From positions 213,207-249,781 of the forward strand of contig JBBHKE010002419.1 in assembly GCA_037447655.1 (NCBI GenBank): a stretch of 36,575 bases of DNA, read 5' to 3'. Under the pieces are notes generated by a model. It did not search any database and was not told the origin of the DNA. It worked only from the letters and a program-made list of their open reading frames with translations. Source of the stretch: Zygnema cylindricum. Its lineage: Eukaryota > Streptophyta > Zygnematophyceae > Zygnematales > Zygnemataceae. Position 1 is the first letter of the stretch. Every line of letters starts with the position of its first letter. The position numbers and the translations under genes were made by a program. Shown one piece after another: positions 1 to 9,191 of this stretch.

Positions 1-720
1 GGGGGTTTGACCCGCGGTGTTACCCCCTCCCCGCACCCCCCCAGGTCTCCTGGCTCCTGGAGAGAGAGCACGTGGTGGCTGCCACGTGTCACGTCACGCC
101 CCTCCCCCATTGTGGCGCCCAGTTTGGGGGGTCCTGGGGGGTAAGAATATACCGCTATTAGTATTATAATTATTCAATACTTCGATTATTTTATTACTAT
201 TTGTATTCTTAGTTTTGTTATTATTATTTTATCTGCTGATTTGTCTCTCTCTCTCTCCCCCCCTCTCTCTCTCTCTGTCTCTCTCCCCCTCTTGTTTCGG
301 GGCCGGCATTGTGGGTTTGTGGGATTTTTTTTTTTTTTTTTTTTTGTTCTCTTTTTGGTTTTTGGGGTCGAATTTAGGTCGACTATTGGGTATGGGAGTG
401 GATTTTGGATTGGAGGGGGAGAAGGGGATACTCACTCTCTCCCTCTCCCCCTCCTCCCTGTGGGGCTCGGTGGAATGATAGTGTGGTGGTGAGTTTTAGG
501 GTGTTGGGTTTTTAGGGTTTATGGTTAAGGTTTTTTTAGGGTTTAGGTTTTTTTTAAGGTTACGGTTTTTTTGAATCAGTTTTTTCTCGTTCCTTTTATC
601 ATTTGAAGAATGAAAATTTTAATTTTGTTGGTGTTTATTTTCCTTTATTGAATTAAAAATAAAATAAAATGTCATTAGAGTTAGTTTTCTAAATGGGTCT
701 TATGTTGGGGTTTTCAACAG
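1..720. other. 5' flank: G-box pair, CT microsatellite, telomere-like motifs
   Basis: I see no convincing gene here. It holds a 20-bp inverted repeat with two CACGTG cores (69-88), a CT-rich run (241-294), a T homopolymer (325-344), and several degenerate TTTAGGG-like units (about 489-560) resembling a decayed interstitial telomeric stretch. The short open frames across the CT and T runs are low-complexity artefacts. An upstream exon of gene B could lie here but cannot be pinned down. Confidence 0.6.
69..88. promoter_or_regulatory. paired G-box palindrome
   Basis: The sequence CACGTGGTGGCTGCCACGTG has 7-bp inverted arms around a 6-base spacer, each arm carrying a CACGTG G-box. An ACGTCA motif follows directly (at about 91). 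G-boxes bind plant bZIP and bHLH factors, and ACGTCA is a TGA-type bZIP core. No gene could be tied to it inside the window, so a promoter role is inference. Confidence 0.35.
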
Positions 721-778
721 ATTTGGACAGCTGATATGAGCAAAGGAAAAAAAATTGTTAAAATATTACTGTTGAAAG
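721..778 (+). CDS. gene B, candidate internal exon (unknown protein)
   Basis: An exon-like segment starts after a good acceptor (TTTTCAACAG) and ends at an AAAG|GTACTT donor. Only one frame is open through it; it encodes a short lysine-rich peptide starting IWTADMSKGKK and leaves phase 1. The intron that follows begins at once with CT-rich sequence. No domain is recognisable. It is short and could be chance; the support is the splice motifs on both sides and the match with the pyrimidine-filled introns of the other two genes. Confidence 0.25.
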
Positions 779-1298
779 GTACTTGCTCTCTCCCTCCCCT
801 CCCTGTCCGGACCCTTCTTCTCACCCTCCCTCCACCCCTTTTCCACCTTTTTCTCATGCATTCCCTGCTCCTCTCCCTTTACCTCTCCTACTCTCCCTTT
901 TCCCTCTTCCTCTCTTTCCCTCTTCCTCTCCCTCTCCCTCTCTTCTCGCGTTACCTCTCCCCGTTAATCAACCTCCCACTCTCCCCTCATATCCCTCTCC
1001 ATCTCCCTCTCCATTGGTGTCTGCCTATCTCCTCCTTGTCCCTCAATCTACGGCTCTCTCTCCCTCTCCCTCCACCCCTCCCTATCCCCCTCCCTCTACC
1101 TCTCTCTCTCTCCCACTACCTTTTCTCTCCCCCTTCCTCTCCCTCTTGCAGCCCCTCTCCCTCCCCCTCTTCCTCTCTCTATCCCTTTTCCTCTCCCGTC
1201 TCTTTCAATCTGCCTCTCTATCCTTATAATTATGTTAACCTCTTTCTAACCAAAATTTTTGTTCTCACTCCCTTCTTGTTTCACATCTTATGTCGTAG
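779..1298 (+). repeat. polypyrimidine (CTCTCC)n tract, candidate intron of gene B
   Basis: About 430 bases (785-1215) are almost pure C and T on the + strand, mainly irregular CTCCCT and CTCTCC units. The tract lies between a GTACTT donor (779) and a TGTCGTAG acceptor (ending 1298). The open frames running through it, with Leu/Ser/Pro-rich translations, are low-complexity artefacts. Confidence 0.5.
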
Positions 1299-1339
1299 GC
1301 ACGAGAATTTGTGCGATAAGTTTATGGAATTGGAGATAA
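1299..1339 (+). CDS. gene B, candidate terminal exon (unknown protein)
   Basis: This follows the TGTCGTAG acceptor. In the phase left by the upstream exon it reads GTRICAISLWNWR and stops at TAA (1337-1339). Another frame of the same stretch stays open to 1389 (ending VEGPPTRISVWFHFY), so the true frame is uncertain. No homology is recognised. Confidence 0.2.
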
Positions 1340-1389
1340 GAGTGGAAGGACCGCCGACACGTATTTCCGTTTGGTTCCATTTCTATTAA

Positions 1390-2225
1390 TATAAAAGTTT
1401 TCAAATATCAGTGCGGATATGAGCGGAATAGATTAAGACTTGTTAGAAAAGATTTGTTGATGGAATTATTTATATATTTTTTGTGCGATTAAAGGGATAA
1501 TCCACATGGATCGGAGATTAAGTGATTCTGTAAGTTAATATGTGTTAACCTTGGGATTTCGTAGCATCATTAGGCATGGAGTAGAGGATTCAGTTTTTAT
1601 ATGTACTTGTGCTTTTATGAAAAAAATGTATCACAGTTCGTATTCGATTGAGATTATGGTTTCCATGCTTTTATCTCCTCTCCTCCCCTTTGCTCCCCTC
1701 CACTCTCCCTTCTCCCTCACCTTATACATGTCTCTCTCTCTCTCACCTAATGTCACTCTACATTCCTCTCCTCACCCTCTTAATGTGACGCACTTCTAAA
1801 ATTTTCATCCTCTCTATACCTATCTCTCCCACTCTCTCTCAAATCTGTCGTTTTCCTACTCCCGCACTCCCTCACCTTATCTCGTCGCATCCCACCTTCA
1901 ATTGGTCCTCTCTCTCTGTCTATTTTTACCCCTCTCTCTATCTTTTTCCCTCTCCCTATCTCTCTCCCTCCCCTTCTAAATCATCACTGCTTACCCCACT
2001 CATTCACCCTATACTTCTCCCTCTTCCTATCCCTATCTCTCGCATCTCTTTTTCAATTCTCTTTACCCCGGACTATCTCGGTGGAGCTGTATGGCGAAAA
2101 AAAAACAGAAAAGACGTTCATTCGTTAGTTTATCCCCATATCCGAAATAAAACTCGTAATTGCACTTCACCGATGAGGCCATCTCATTGCTAGAACCCAC
2201 CAACGACGAGACAACCTCGTCGCTG
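1390..2225. other. no gene seen; second CT-rich tract
   Basis: The stretch is AT-rich to about 1660, then a CT-rich region runs on the + strand (1670-2060) with interruptions. It resembles the intron-filling tract at 785-1215, but no flanking exon pair could be supported. A possible acceptor follows near 2088. Confidence 0.5.
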
Positions 2226-2346
2226 ATGGCGGTAGATGCTACCATAATGCAAAAAAATGTTTTTTTCTGGGTAAAAAGGGGAGTCATGGCGGTAGATGCT
2301 ACCATAATGCAAAAATTTTTTTTTTTTCTGGGTAAAAAAGGGAGTC
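2226..2346. repeat. 60-bp tandem duplication
   Basis: Two adjacent copies (2226-2285 and 2286-2346) begin ATGGCGGTAGATGCTACC and differ mostly in the length of internal A and T runs. Each copy has the small inverted repeat GGTAG-ATG-CTACC. Confidence 0.8.
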
Positions 2347-2678
2347 CCTCTCTGGCCAATTATGCAATCCGAATGGAAGTATAATCTCCAATACACACGT
2401 GGATTACTTCTTATCATATATGCAATCTCACGACAATGAAAAATATTTAGAGGGTTGGAAAAAGCACCTGTATATAATTGAAAAAAAAGATACAATATCA
2501 TTCGTGGTGTCTCAAAATACTATCTATCCTACATTCTATTTAAATGTAATCTAACATAATCTATCACACCAAACAAATCATTAAAAAAAACAATACAAAC
2601 AAACCACACTATTATAAAAGAGCACATCACTCTTGCCCTTCCCCTTCACTTAGTAATTCTTATCCCTAACAAGGTTCG
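2347..2678. other. AT-rich spacer, nothing recognised
   Basis: AT-rich sequence downstream of the stop codon of gene A (which is on the - strand). It would contain the 3' UTR and poly(A) signal if gene A is real. No other feature was seen. Confidence 0.5.
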
Positions 2679-2797
2679 TCATATTCCAAAGTCCTCAAAA
2701 CCTCGTTCGTCGCTAATGTCATCCTCGTGTAAGTCGGCGGATTGTACGTCTTGGACGAAATCCCGCGCACTCGCGGTGGGAAGTGGGACCTCATCAC
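2679..2797 (-). CDS. gene A, terminal exon (acidic unknown protein)
   Basis: On the - strand the first AG after a long pyrimidine tract (TTTTGAAG|GTGATG) opens a frame of 39 codons ending in TGA (2679-2681). The peptide is acidic, containing DEVPLPTASARDFVQDVQSA and ending DERGFEDFGI. It accepts phase 1, exactly the phase left by the exon at 3457-3853, giving a 171-residue product. No domain is recognised. The even composition, unlike the flanking low-complexity sequence, supports coding. Confidence 0.45.
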
Positions 2798-3456
2798 CTT
2801 CAAAATGTTTGCGCCATTTCATAAAAATAGAGGAATAGGGATAAGGCAGGGGGACGGGAAGGGAGAGAAGAGGGGACAGGGAAGAGGTGGAGGGAGTGGG
2901 AGAGTGAGAGAGGGAATGACGAAGAGAGAGGGATAGGAATGGATTTAGAATTGGAGAGAGAGAGGGGATTAGTGAGAGAGAGTGGTGGGGAGAGGGGAGT
3001 GGACAGAAAAAAGGGGAGAGAGAGGATGACGGAGGGGGGATAGGGAGGGGAAAGAGACGAAGAGAGAGGAGAAACCAGGGTGAGATAGAAGGAGTCGGGG
3101 GGAGAGAGGTATAGAGAGAGGAAGAATGCGAGATAGGAAGAGAGGGAGATAAAGGGGGTTAGTGGAGAGAAAGAGGGAGGAGGGAGGGAAAGAGAGAAAA
3201 TAGGATGAGGATGGAGAAAGAGAGAAAGAGGGGGAGGAGGGGGGGGGTGTAGGGAGGGGAGGGGTATGGAGGGCGGGGGAGGGAAAGGGAGGAGAGAAGG
3301 AGGTAAAAGGAGGGAGACAAGAGAGAGGGGTAATAAACGGAGGGAGGAGGGGATATATGGATTGAAATAGTGACGTGAAATCGGGAGGGAGTGCCAAGCA
3401 TGTAAACGGCCACGATTTATGCAAGAAGGACAAACATAAATGGTTATAACACTTAC
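2798..3456 (-). repeat. pyrimidine-filled intron of gene A (GA-rich on + strand)
   Basis: About 540 of these 659 bases (2825-3365) are almost pure purine on the + strand, so CT-rich on the sense strand of gene A. The intron starts at a perfect GTAAGT donor (3456 downward) and ends TTTTGAAG. The long Leu/Pro/Ser open frames over it are artefacts of composition. Confidence 0.55.
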
Positions 3457-3853
3457 TACAACCATATTCTCTCATGAAGTGTTTGGGGAACCTCCTCACG
3501 GTCCTCGGAGCGATTTCGTCTTCCTCGTTGAATTGTACGTCGGTGATCATCCAGTTGATTACTCGCATGCAAGTAATCTTCGACGAAACATGTTGAGTTT
3601 TCTGTGGTTTTCGCGGGAGCCTAACAAAACATGCACCCTCCTCTTCACAACCTCCGATCGGAACCCCCTCCTCGAAAGGCTCGCCATACGGTAATTCTTC
3701 CCCATCACTTGGCATTTGCTTCTCCTCCGAATCGCGGATGTCCCCCCTCCCGGAGTCGGTGTCAGTTGGGAATGGAGGGACACAAATATTTTTGGATTTT
3801 CTTGCAGCATAACTCCCGAAAAAATTATTGATTGGAGAAGAGATTGGCCACAT
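3457..3853 (-). CDS. gene A, first recognised exon (unknown protein)
   Basis: The frame is open for 132 codons from ATG (3853) and ends in phase 1 at a consensus donor (TTGTA|GTAAGT). It has an acidic Asp/Glu-rich middle (TDTDSGRGDIRDSEEKQ, then FEEG and EEEG), then a mixed, folded-looking part (MRVINWMITDVQ, PRTVRRFPKHFMREYG). The composition differs sharply from the repeat beside it. The exon may instead begin after the AG at about 3806, so the start is uncertain. With the exon at 2679-2797 the product is 171 residues. I do not recognise the family. The antisense frames here are shadows. Confidence 0.45.
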
Positions 3854-3857
3854 ATTG

Positions 3858-5134
3858 GTAAAGAATAACAGATAACAATTCAGGTTAAGAATGGATGCGA
3901 AGCAAATAAAGGTAAAGATAATATCAAAGATGATTGCTTAAGGTGAATAAGTTGTGCCATGGTTGTCCAAAAATAAAAATATATATATAGCAAATATGAT
4001 ATCCCAAAGAGAAGAAAGAGCGAGAAAGGTTTTTGAGTCAATAATGCAGTTTTTAAAACTTTGGTTGAATTTTAGACGCCGCAACTTTTGAGAACATCAC
4101 AAAAAGGTATCATTTGAAATTTGATTGTGAAATATTTTAAAAACGTCAAAATAAAAGCGGGAATTAATGAAAATGAGCGCGGGTTACAGTGGGAAAATAC
4201 GCACGTGGTAGGCGACGATGATTTTGGTGAAAACGTCATGAATAATGCAAAAGGTTAATAGATGTACAAAAATTTGTTTGAATAGGCGATGAGACGTTAA
4301 TCCGGTTGTTGATACATTGTGGTCGACAATTTCCAGCCATAATATTTAAGTGGGTTGAAAGCATGCCACCTGTAATGTTGGTCGTCCAATCAAATGACGA
4401 CTTACAGATGACAAGTTGGATTTTTTAGTTTTATACCTCCATTTAGAATGAACATTAACGCTAATACATGTTATTTTCGTCGACTTCGACGCTATTAGCT
4501 GTTATCTTTAGAAATACTGCAACCTGAAAGCAATCAATTTAGCATTAAGACACATATTAAAGTTAAAACAACGACAAAATTAGAGTTAAAGCGCGGTAAT
4601 AGTGTGTATTTTACTACAACATACGTACAAGCGACGTCATTTTTGAACGCAAGAGCGTGTCGTGGTCATTTCGATATTCGTACTTACGGGAAACATAACT
4701 GATCACACATTACACAATTCGCGGAGTCGCGTTAACATGTAATTGCGTAAATATTTTTCGGCAGAGGCGGATGTTGCAAAAACGCTACGGCGTACGATTT
4801 GTACAATTCCGTACACACACATATTTTAGTGTTTAGATATTATGGTTTTACAATTAATACAAAAAAATATACAAATTAGAGTGAATGGTAAATTAGTATC
4901 ATTGTGTACCCTAAAAAACCCAATTTAATATAGAGTACGCTAATTGTTTCATTACGCTATCTATTTCATTACACTAACGTCGATTCACAATGTAGTTATT
5001 ATAATTGATATTTTTTGCCCCTTAAAACATCTTTTCTGCGTGCACACTTGTCACTAATAAAAATTAGCGGTGTTGTTCTCATTTCGTTTTCGTTATTCTG
5101 AAGCTTTATGAGACAAAGGATTGTCCAATCCTTG
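3858..5134. other. AT-rich intergenic region
   Basis: I see no convincing coding segment on either strand over about 1.3 kb. It would include the promoter of gene A. Scattered ACGTCA/TGACG-type motifs occur but do not form an obvious array until 5135. Confidence 0.5.
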
Positions 5135-5275
5135 AACCTACGTCACGCGTCATAGGCCCGAAAACCTACGTCACACGTCATTCGCCCGAAAACCTACGTC
5201 ACATGTCATACACCCCGAAAATCTACGTCATACGTTATAGGCCCGGAAATCTAAGTCACACGTCATACGCCCGAA
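5135..5275. repeat. 28-bp tandem array with paired TGACG cores
   Basis: Five units start at about 5135, 5163, 5191, 5220 and 5248 (period 28, one unit 29). Each begins AACCTACGTCACACGTCA (with variants) and ends in GCCCGAA. Most units hold two ACGTCA motifs 8 bases apart, which on the other strand are paired TGACGT cores, the site bound by TGA/CREB-type bZIP proteins. There are no unique spacers, so this is a minisatellite rather than CRISPR. Confidence 0.85.
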
Positions 5276-6296
5276 AAAAAACAGCGCAACCCCTCCGGCC
5301 CGTCGGCGCGCCCGCTTTGCCCGAGGAAGCGCCTAATTGTTCCTGAAAACCTCCGTCATACATAGCTTCTTTTTGGAAAAAATTGCCCACTCTGCTCGCA
5401 AAGCGCTAAAGGGGGGGCTAATAACTATCACTGCATGAATAAATATATAAGCATATTTTATTTATAAACCAAAGTGCATGTATATGTGCATGCATACAAT
5501 CTTCGTAGATCTACTATTGCTATTACAAATCGAGGCCATGTTCAAAACCTCCTTCAATGTATTCCCCCAAAAATGGGCGATTACCAGAGCTAGTAGATAT
5601 TTTTAGGGCAAATAAAATTTAAAATCTAATAATTAGAACTAGCCTTGGTACTAAAATCCATAATAGCTAATAGTAAGGGTTTTACGTTTGTAAGAAGTTG
5701 ATTATATAGTTCTTCTTGAGGTTTGATATTTTTTCGTTACATTTGTGTTTCTTGTCCTTTTAAACATCCTTCGTTAGTTCATCAAGTATGAAGATTAGTT
5801 TTTTTCAGAGTGTTCTTATGATATTGGTTTTTTATTTTTTGCATGAGTTTTTTTTTGGCTTCGTTTCGTCTTTCCCTTTATTATAATTCCATATATTCAA
5901 AAATTATGGGATAGATAGTGGTTTGTATTAAGCTTATGGTAAGTTACTTTACAAGTAACTCAAAAAATATATTTATTATTTATTAATATCAAATTAAAAA
6001 AAATGATACTCTCGATCAATGATTATACTCTCGAATTCTCCAAAACTCCAAAAACCATAATTAAAGCTCATAAATTACTCCAAAAACTGGAAAAAAATCA
6101 TTAAAAATGAACAATTATACTTTAAAACTACACTTGACGATTAAAAAAGTTAGTTTTTAAAACTCAAAAATGATATTTTCTTTGACAAAGTACCTCTCGA
6201 TATGAGAGCAAAATAATCCCAAAAGTACAATTGATGGTATTGTACCTGCGTGAAAAATATTTTGGTATAATCACTACCCTGCGGAGTCTGCAGAAT
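5276..6296. other. AT-rich region, nothing recognised
   Basis: Short GC-rich stretch (5285-5330), then AT-rich sequence with many homopolymer runs. No gene, hairpin or terminal repeat was supported. Confidence 0.5.
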
Positions 6297-6780
6297 CTAA
6301 AATTTTGTTAGTACCAAGAAGATTCTGACTCCCGTGAAAATTTTGTCCGTTAGGACCTTCGTGGTCCTTTGAATCCTGTCTGGTTCTACGTGGACTGAAA
6401 TGAGCCGTTTGTTGTACGAAGGAATTGCGCTGCTGGCGACTTTGTCCTTTTTAACTGACTCCTCATCTGGATTACATGACGTGTAATCCTTGTCGTTTGC
6501 GTGAACCTGCAAATTTAAGGTTCTCGTAATGCTTAATAATCCTCGACCGTCAATTTCACTGTCGCGAAGTGAACATGTTTCGACGTCGCAAAGTGTCGCG
6601 TAACCAATTTGTTGTTGCTCAACTAGTTTATGTTGTTCGATGTTTAAATTTGTGGTCGCGATGACGTCGCTCAAAATAGGCGATGGTATTTTTCGTTCGT
6701 GAAGCGTCGCGTGATGAAATTGTCGTCGCTTAACCAATTTCAATCGTTCGCTGTTTAATTCTGCGGCTGCGATTACGGTA
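6297..6780 (-). CDS. open frame with a 37-residue tandem repeat (unknown)
   Basis: The - strand frame runs from about 6780 to TAG-type termination at 6297; the first ATG is at 6743, giving 148 residues. The N-terminal part contains two related units of 37 residues: one starts VIAAAELNSERLKLVKRRQF and carries HHATL, the next starts VIATTNLNIEQHKLVEQQQI and carries GYATL. The DNA repeat has period 111, a multiple of three, so the duplication preserved the frame. The tail is Lys/Asp-rich and ends GVRIFLVLTKF. No family is recognised. It could be one exon of a longer gene or a decayed mobile-element frame. Confidence 0.35.
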
Positions 6781-6898
6781 GTGTGTGAATGCGTTTACGA
6801 ACCTAAGCTCTGGCCTCCATTCAGCCAATTGCTATTTTTCAGAATTTTTTTTTTGCTTTTTTTTGAGCGGCGATGAGAAGCAAGGATTCATCGGCAAG

Positions 6899-6906
6899 GG
6901 CTCAAT
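6899..6906. repeat. target-site duplication, left copy
   Basis: GGCTCAAT here is repeated exactly at 7413-7420, just outside the other end of the inverted-repeat element. One further G could extend it to 9 bp. Confidence 0.65.
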
Positions 6907-7412
6907 CATAGTTCAAAAGTAGGTGAAAGTAGGCCCATACAATATGCCTATTATACGTATAACATACAATATGAACTTAAGACCCATATTGTATTGGTCG
7001 CAAAATGAAAAAAAAATAGTAACAGGGTTGAGTTGCACATCGATCGATAGAGAATTAAACGTCATGTCTAAATTTTGAAAAACATTCAGACAAAAAATAA
7101 ATTATGTGAGTTTTGCGGTTTTTCTTATTTAAACCGTCAACTTTGGACGATCGGGCAGTCGCTGATCAAAATAGCGATCTAAGACAATCACATGAAAAGT
7201 CCACAACACAACTCATACTATACCGTGTTTGTTCGCAAAAAAAATCTTATGGCGGCGTGCGCTGATCTATGATCATAAGTCAAATTCGTATGTTCGTACA
7301 AGAGTGTGTACAAACGCACACACATACAATATGCCTACTCTACGCGAGTTTTGTGCCAAGTTTTGTGCGCCTACCAAAAGCCAACCATAAGTATGCATAC
7401 TTTTGAACTATG
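6907..7412. mobile_element. MITE-like element with 15-bp TIRs (506 bp)
   Basis: The ends are perfect 15-bp inverted repeats: CATAGTTCAAAAGTA at 6907-6921 and its complement at 7398-7412. They are flanked by an 8-bp direct repeat, GGCTCAAT. The interior has no coding frame and contains repeated ACAATATG segments. An 8-bp duplication is typical of hAT elements; if read as 9 bp, a Mutator-like origin is possible. It is non-autonomous. Confidence 0.75.
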
Positions 7413-7420
7413 GGCTCAAT
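7413..7420. repeat. target-site duplication, right copy
   Basis: GGCTCAAT, identical to 6899-6906, directly abuts the right terminal inverted repeat of the MITE-like element. Confidence 0.65.
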
Positions 7421-7670
7421 GATTGGAATAGCCGCGAGAAATCGTGGGGACCTGTAAATTTCGTACACGTGTAATTTACAGGAAGAAGAAAAACAGAATA
7501 CACCAAAATTGGCTGTAAATTTTTTTGGTAAATATTTTTGGCCTTCGCTGAAACGAATATGATTCGTTCAAATTTCAGCGTGGTGCCAAAAAAACATTGA
7601 GCCACGTTAAACTACTGTACGGTAAAGTACAATACAGTACGAAAAAACTAGTTTTTGCACATATTTATGT
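7421..7670. other. spacer between MITE copies
   Basis: No gene seen. Contains a run rich in GTAC motifs (about 7612-7645), similar to GTAC-rich patches elsewhere in the window (23890, 26877, 34840). Confidence 0.4.
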
Positions 7671-7831
7671 TATAGTTCAAAAGTAGGTGAAAGTAGGCCC
7701 ACACAATATACATATTGTAGGCAAAACATACAATATGGCCTTGAGACCCATATTGTATTGGTCGCAAAATGAAAAATAATAGTAACAGCGTTGAGTTGCA
7801 CATCGATGATAGAGAATTAAACGTCATGTCT
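7671..7831. mobile_element. truncated copy of the MITE-like element
   Basis: About 160 bases match the left part of the element at 6907 (shared blocks include AGTTCAAAAGTAGGTGAAAG and GTTGAGTTGCACATCGAT). Similarity stops abruptly at GTCATGTCT (7831). No right terminal inverted repeat was found, so this is a 3'-truncated relative. Confidence 0.75.
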
Positions 7832-8177
7832 GTCAAGCTCGGACGCTTGACAGGCACCCTTTTATTTCCTCAAGGATTCGTGGGCCTTTTTTCCCCTGTA
7901 CGGTCATCAAATTACACAAAAAGGAGTGCAACCAGCTGGAGAGAATCTTTATATTTACCAAACTAAGCGGAATACACAAAACTTCACGCGTAACGGAGGC
8001 CGGACAACAAAGTTATTCCGCCTCAAAGATGGCCAGTCTGTTACATGTGACTCGTTTCCACCTACTCCAGTGGGGGGTACACTGTGGAACGTCGTGTAAC
8101 TTTTGGGATAGTCCTTTAGATTTTGCTGTTGGCTGTCCGTAGGATGTCAATTTAGGTCCACCAGACAGGCAGACCAT
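7832..8177. other. flank of the copia array
   Basis: No gene seen. The last bases before the LTR are AGACCAT. The first bases beyond the array (20091 on) are GACTTTATTG, so the expected 5-bp target duplication is not evident. Confidence 0.5.
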
Positions 8178-9176
8178 TGTTGAAATCACTAGATTTAGGG
8201 GAGGTATTTTCTAGGTCTTAATTAAAATAAAAAGGAAAAGAAAAGCAGAGGCAGCCTGCCTCCACCTTCTCTCTCTGTCCCCCACACTTGTTGTAGTCAC
8301 TGAAGGAGAGAGAGGGGCGGTGGAGCCATGGCTGCCTTAGCTCCATAGGCAGGGCTTAAGAGTGACCTAAGTCACTCTCAACCAAAAAGGTCGAGTTCGA
8401 CAGGCCTCGAACCTCCGAACGGTAGGGCGAGGCATAGCCGTCAACCCTTACCTGTCTGTCGTAGTAGTCCGTTAGGATACATAGGGTTCGATAGCTATTT
8501 GAGACAATAGATAGACGACTAATCCGATTAACGAAATTAATAATAGGATACATAGAAACTAGTTGGGGAATTGAGTGCGCACGAAACAAATGTAACGGAC
8601 ATTTGTTTTGAACGGCTAGGAATTAAAGCCGATTTGGATCCGACGGCTCACATCATCGCCGAGATCCTGGAAAGGCCGCCTTGGCGGTTTTCAGATGTAA
8701 CATGACCTGGCGACACGTGGCAATATGTCATTGGGAAGCTGGAATCGCGGGAGCGTGAGGACAAGTTCGGAGGAGACACGAGTCCACTCCATGGCCTTGT
8801 CTTACATAGGCCGTACAGAAAGTACATCAGCCATAGTACCTTTCTGTACTATACAGTCTTCTGATTTGATCCGTACATCAGTAGATAAGGGTTGTGAGAG
8901 GGTTTGGGACTAAGTGGATTGAGGAGGTAGCCGCCTCTCTCGTAACAAGCTTATATAAATATTGGCATCTTTGCCACTCGATAATTAATCGCCTGGTTAG
9001 GCGTTTTCAGTGATTCCTTTTGTTGTGGACTCAAGGAAGTCCAGACTGCACAGGGGTGCAGTCACATTATCTATTTATCTGCTAGGGTGACTGTTGCTCT
9101 CGTTGAAAGTGGGTTAGTCAAAAACTACCTAGAGGCTTCCTCGATTTTTGGTCCAAATGGGAGACAGAAAATTGCA
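8178..9176 (+). repeat. copia array LTR 1 (5' LTR of element 1)
   Basis: 999 bp from TGTTGAAATCAC to ATTGCA. It matches the repeats at 13536 and 19093. It contains a perfect hairpin AGAGTGAC-CTAA-GTCACTCT (8359-8378), an imperfect hairpin GTACAGAAAGTAC / GTACCTTTCTGTAC (8813-8849), and a TATATAAAT box (8952-8960) that would drive genomic RNA synthesis. The primer-binding site follows directly. It is more diverged from LTR 2 and LTR 3 than those are from each other (compare the segment before CTAATCCGATTAACG). Confidence 0.9.
8952..8960 (+). promoter_or_regulatory. LTR 1 TATA box
   Basis: TATATAAAT about 215 bases before the LTR end. TATAAAT is conserved at the matching place in LTR 2 (14512-14518) and LTR 3 (19867-19873). 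Transcription would start a short way downstream and define the R region. Confidence 0.6.
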
Positions 9177-9191
9177 AGTTATGGGCCCACC
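9177..9191 (+). promoter_or_regulatory. primer-binding site of element 1 (initiator tRNA-Met anticodon arm)
   Basis: AGTTATGGGCCCACC matches 14 of 15 bases of the complement of the anticodon arm of plant initiator tRNA-Met (first base changed from G). Internal priming of this kind is known from Drosophila copia. The ATG in it is the complement of the CAU anticodon and is in frame with gag. Confidence 0.7.

Noticed and set aside
489-560. True telomere or chromosome end
   Set aside because: Only scattered, imperfect TTTAGGG-like units; normal sequence lies on both sides.
783-1229. Long Leu/Ser/Pro-rich open frames across the CT tract
   Set aside because: Pure pyrimidine sequence rarely contains stop codons, so long frames arise by composition in every frame; no domain or codon pattern supports them.
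2800-3465. 221-codon - strand frame over the GA-rich tract
   Set aside because: Same composition artefact; the tract reads best as the intron of gene A between a GTAAGT donor and a TTTTGAAG acceptor.
5135-5275. CRISPR array
   Set aside because: Units are contiguous, degenerate 28-mers without unique spacers, in a eukaryotic context.
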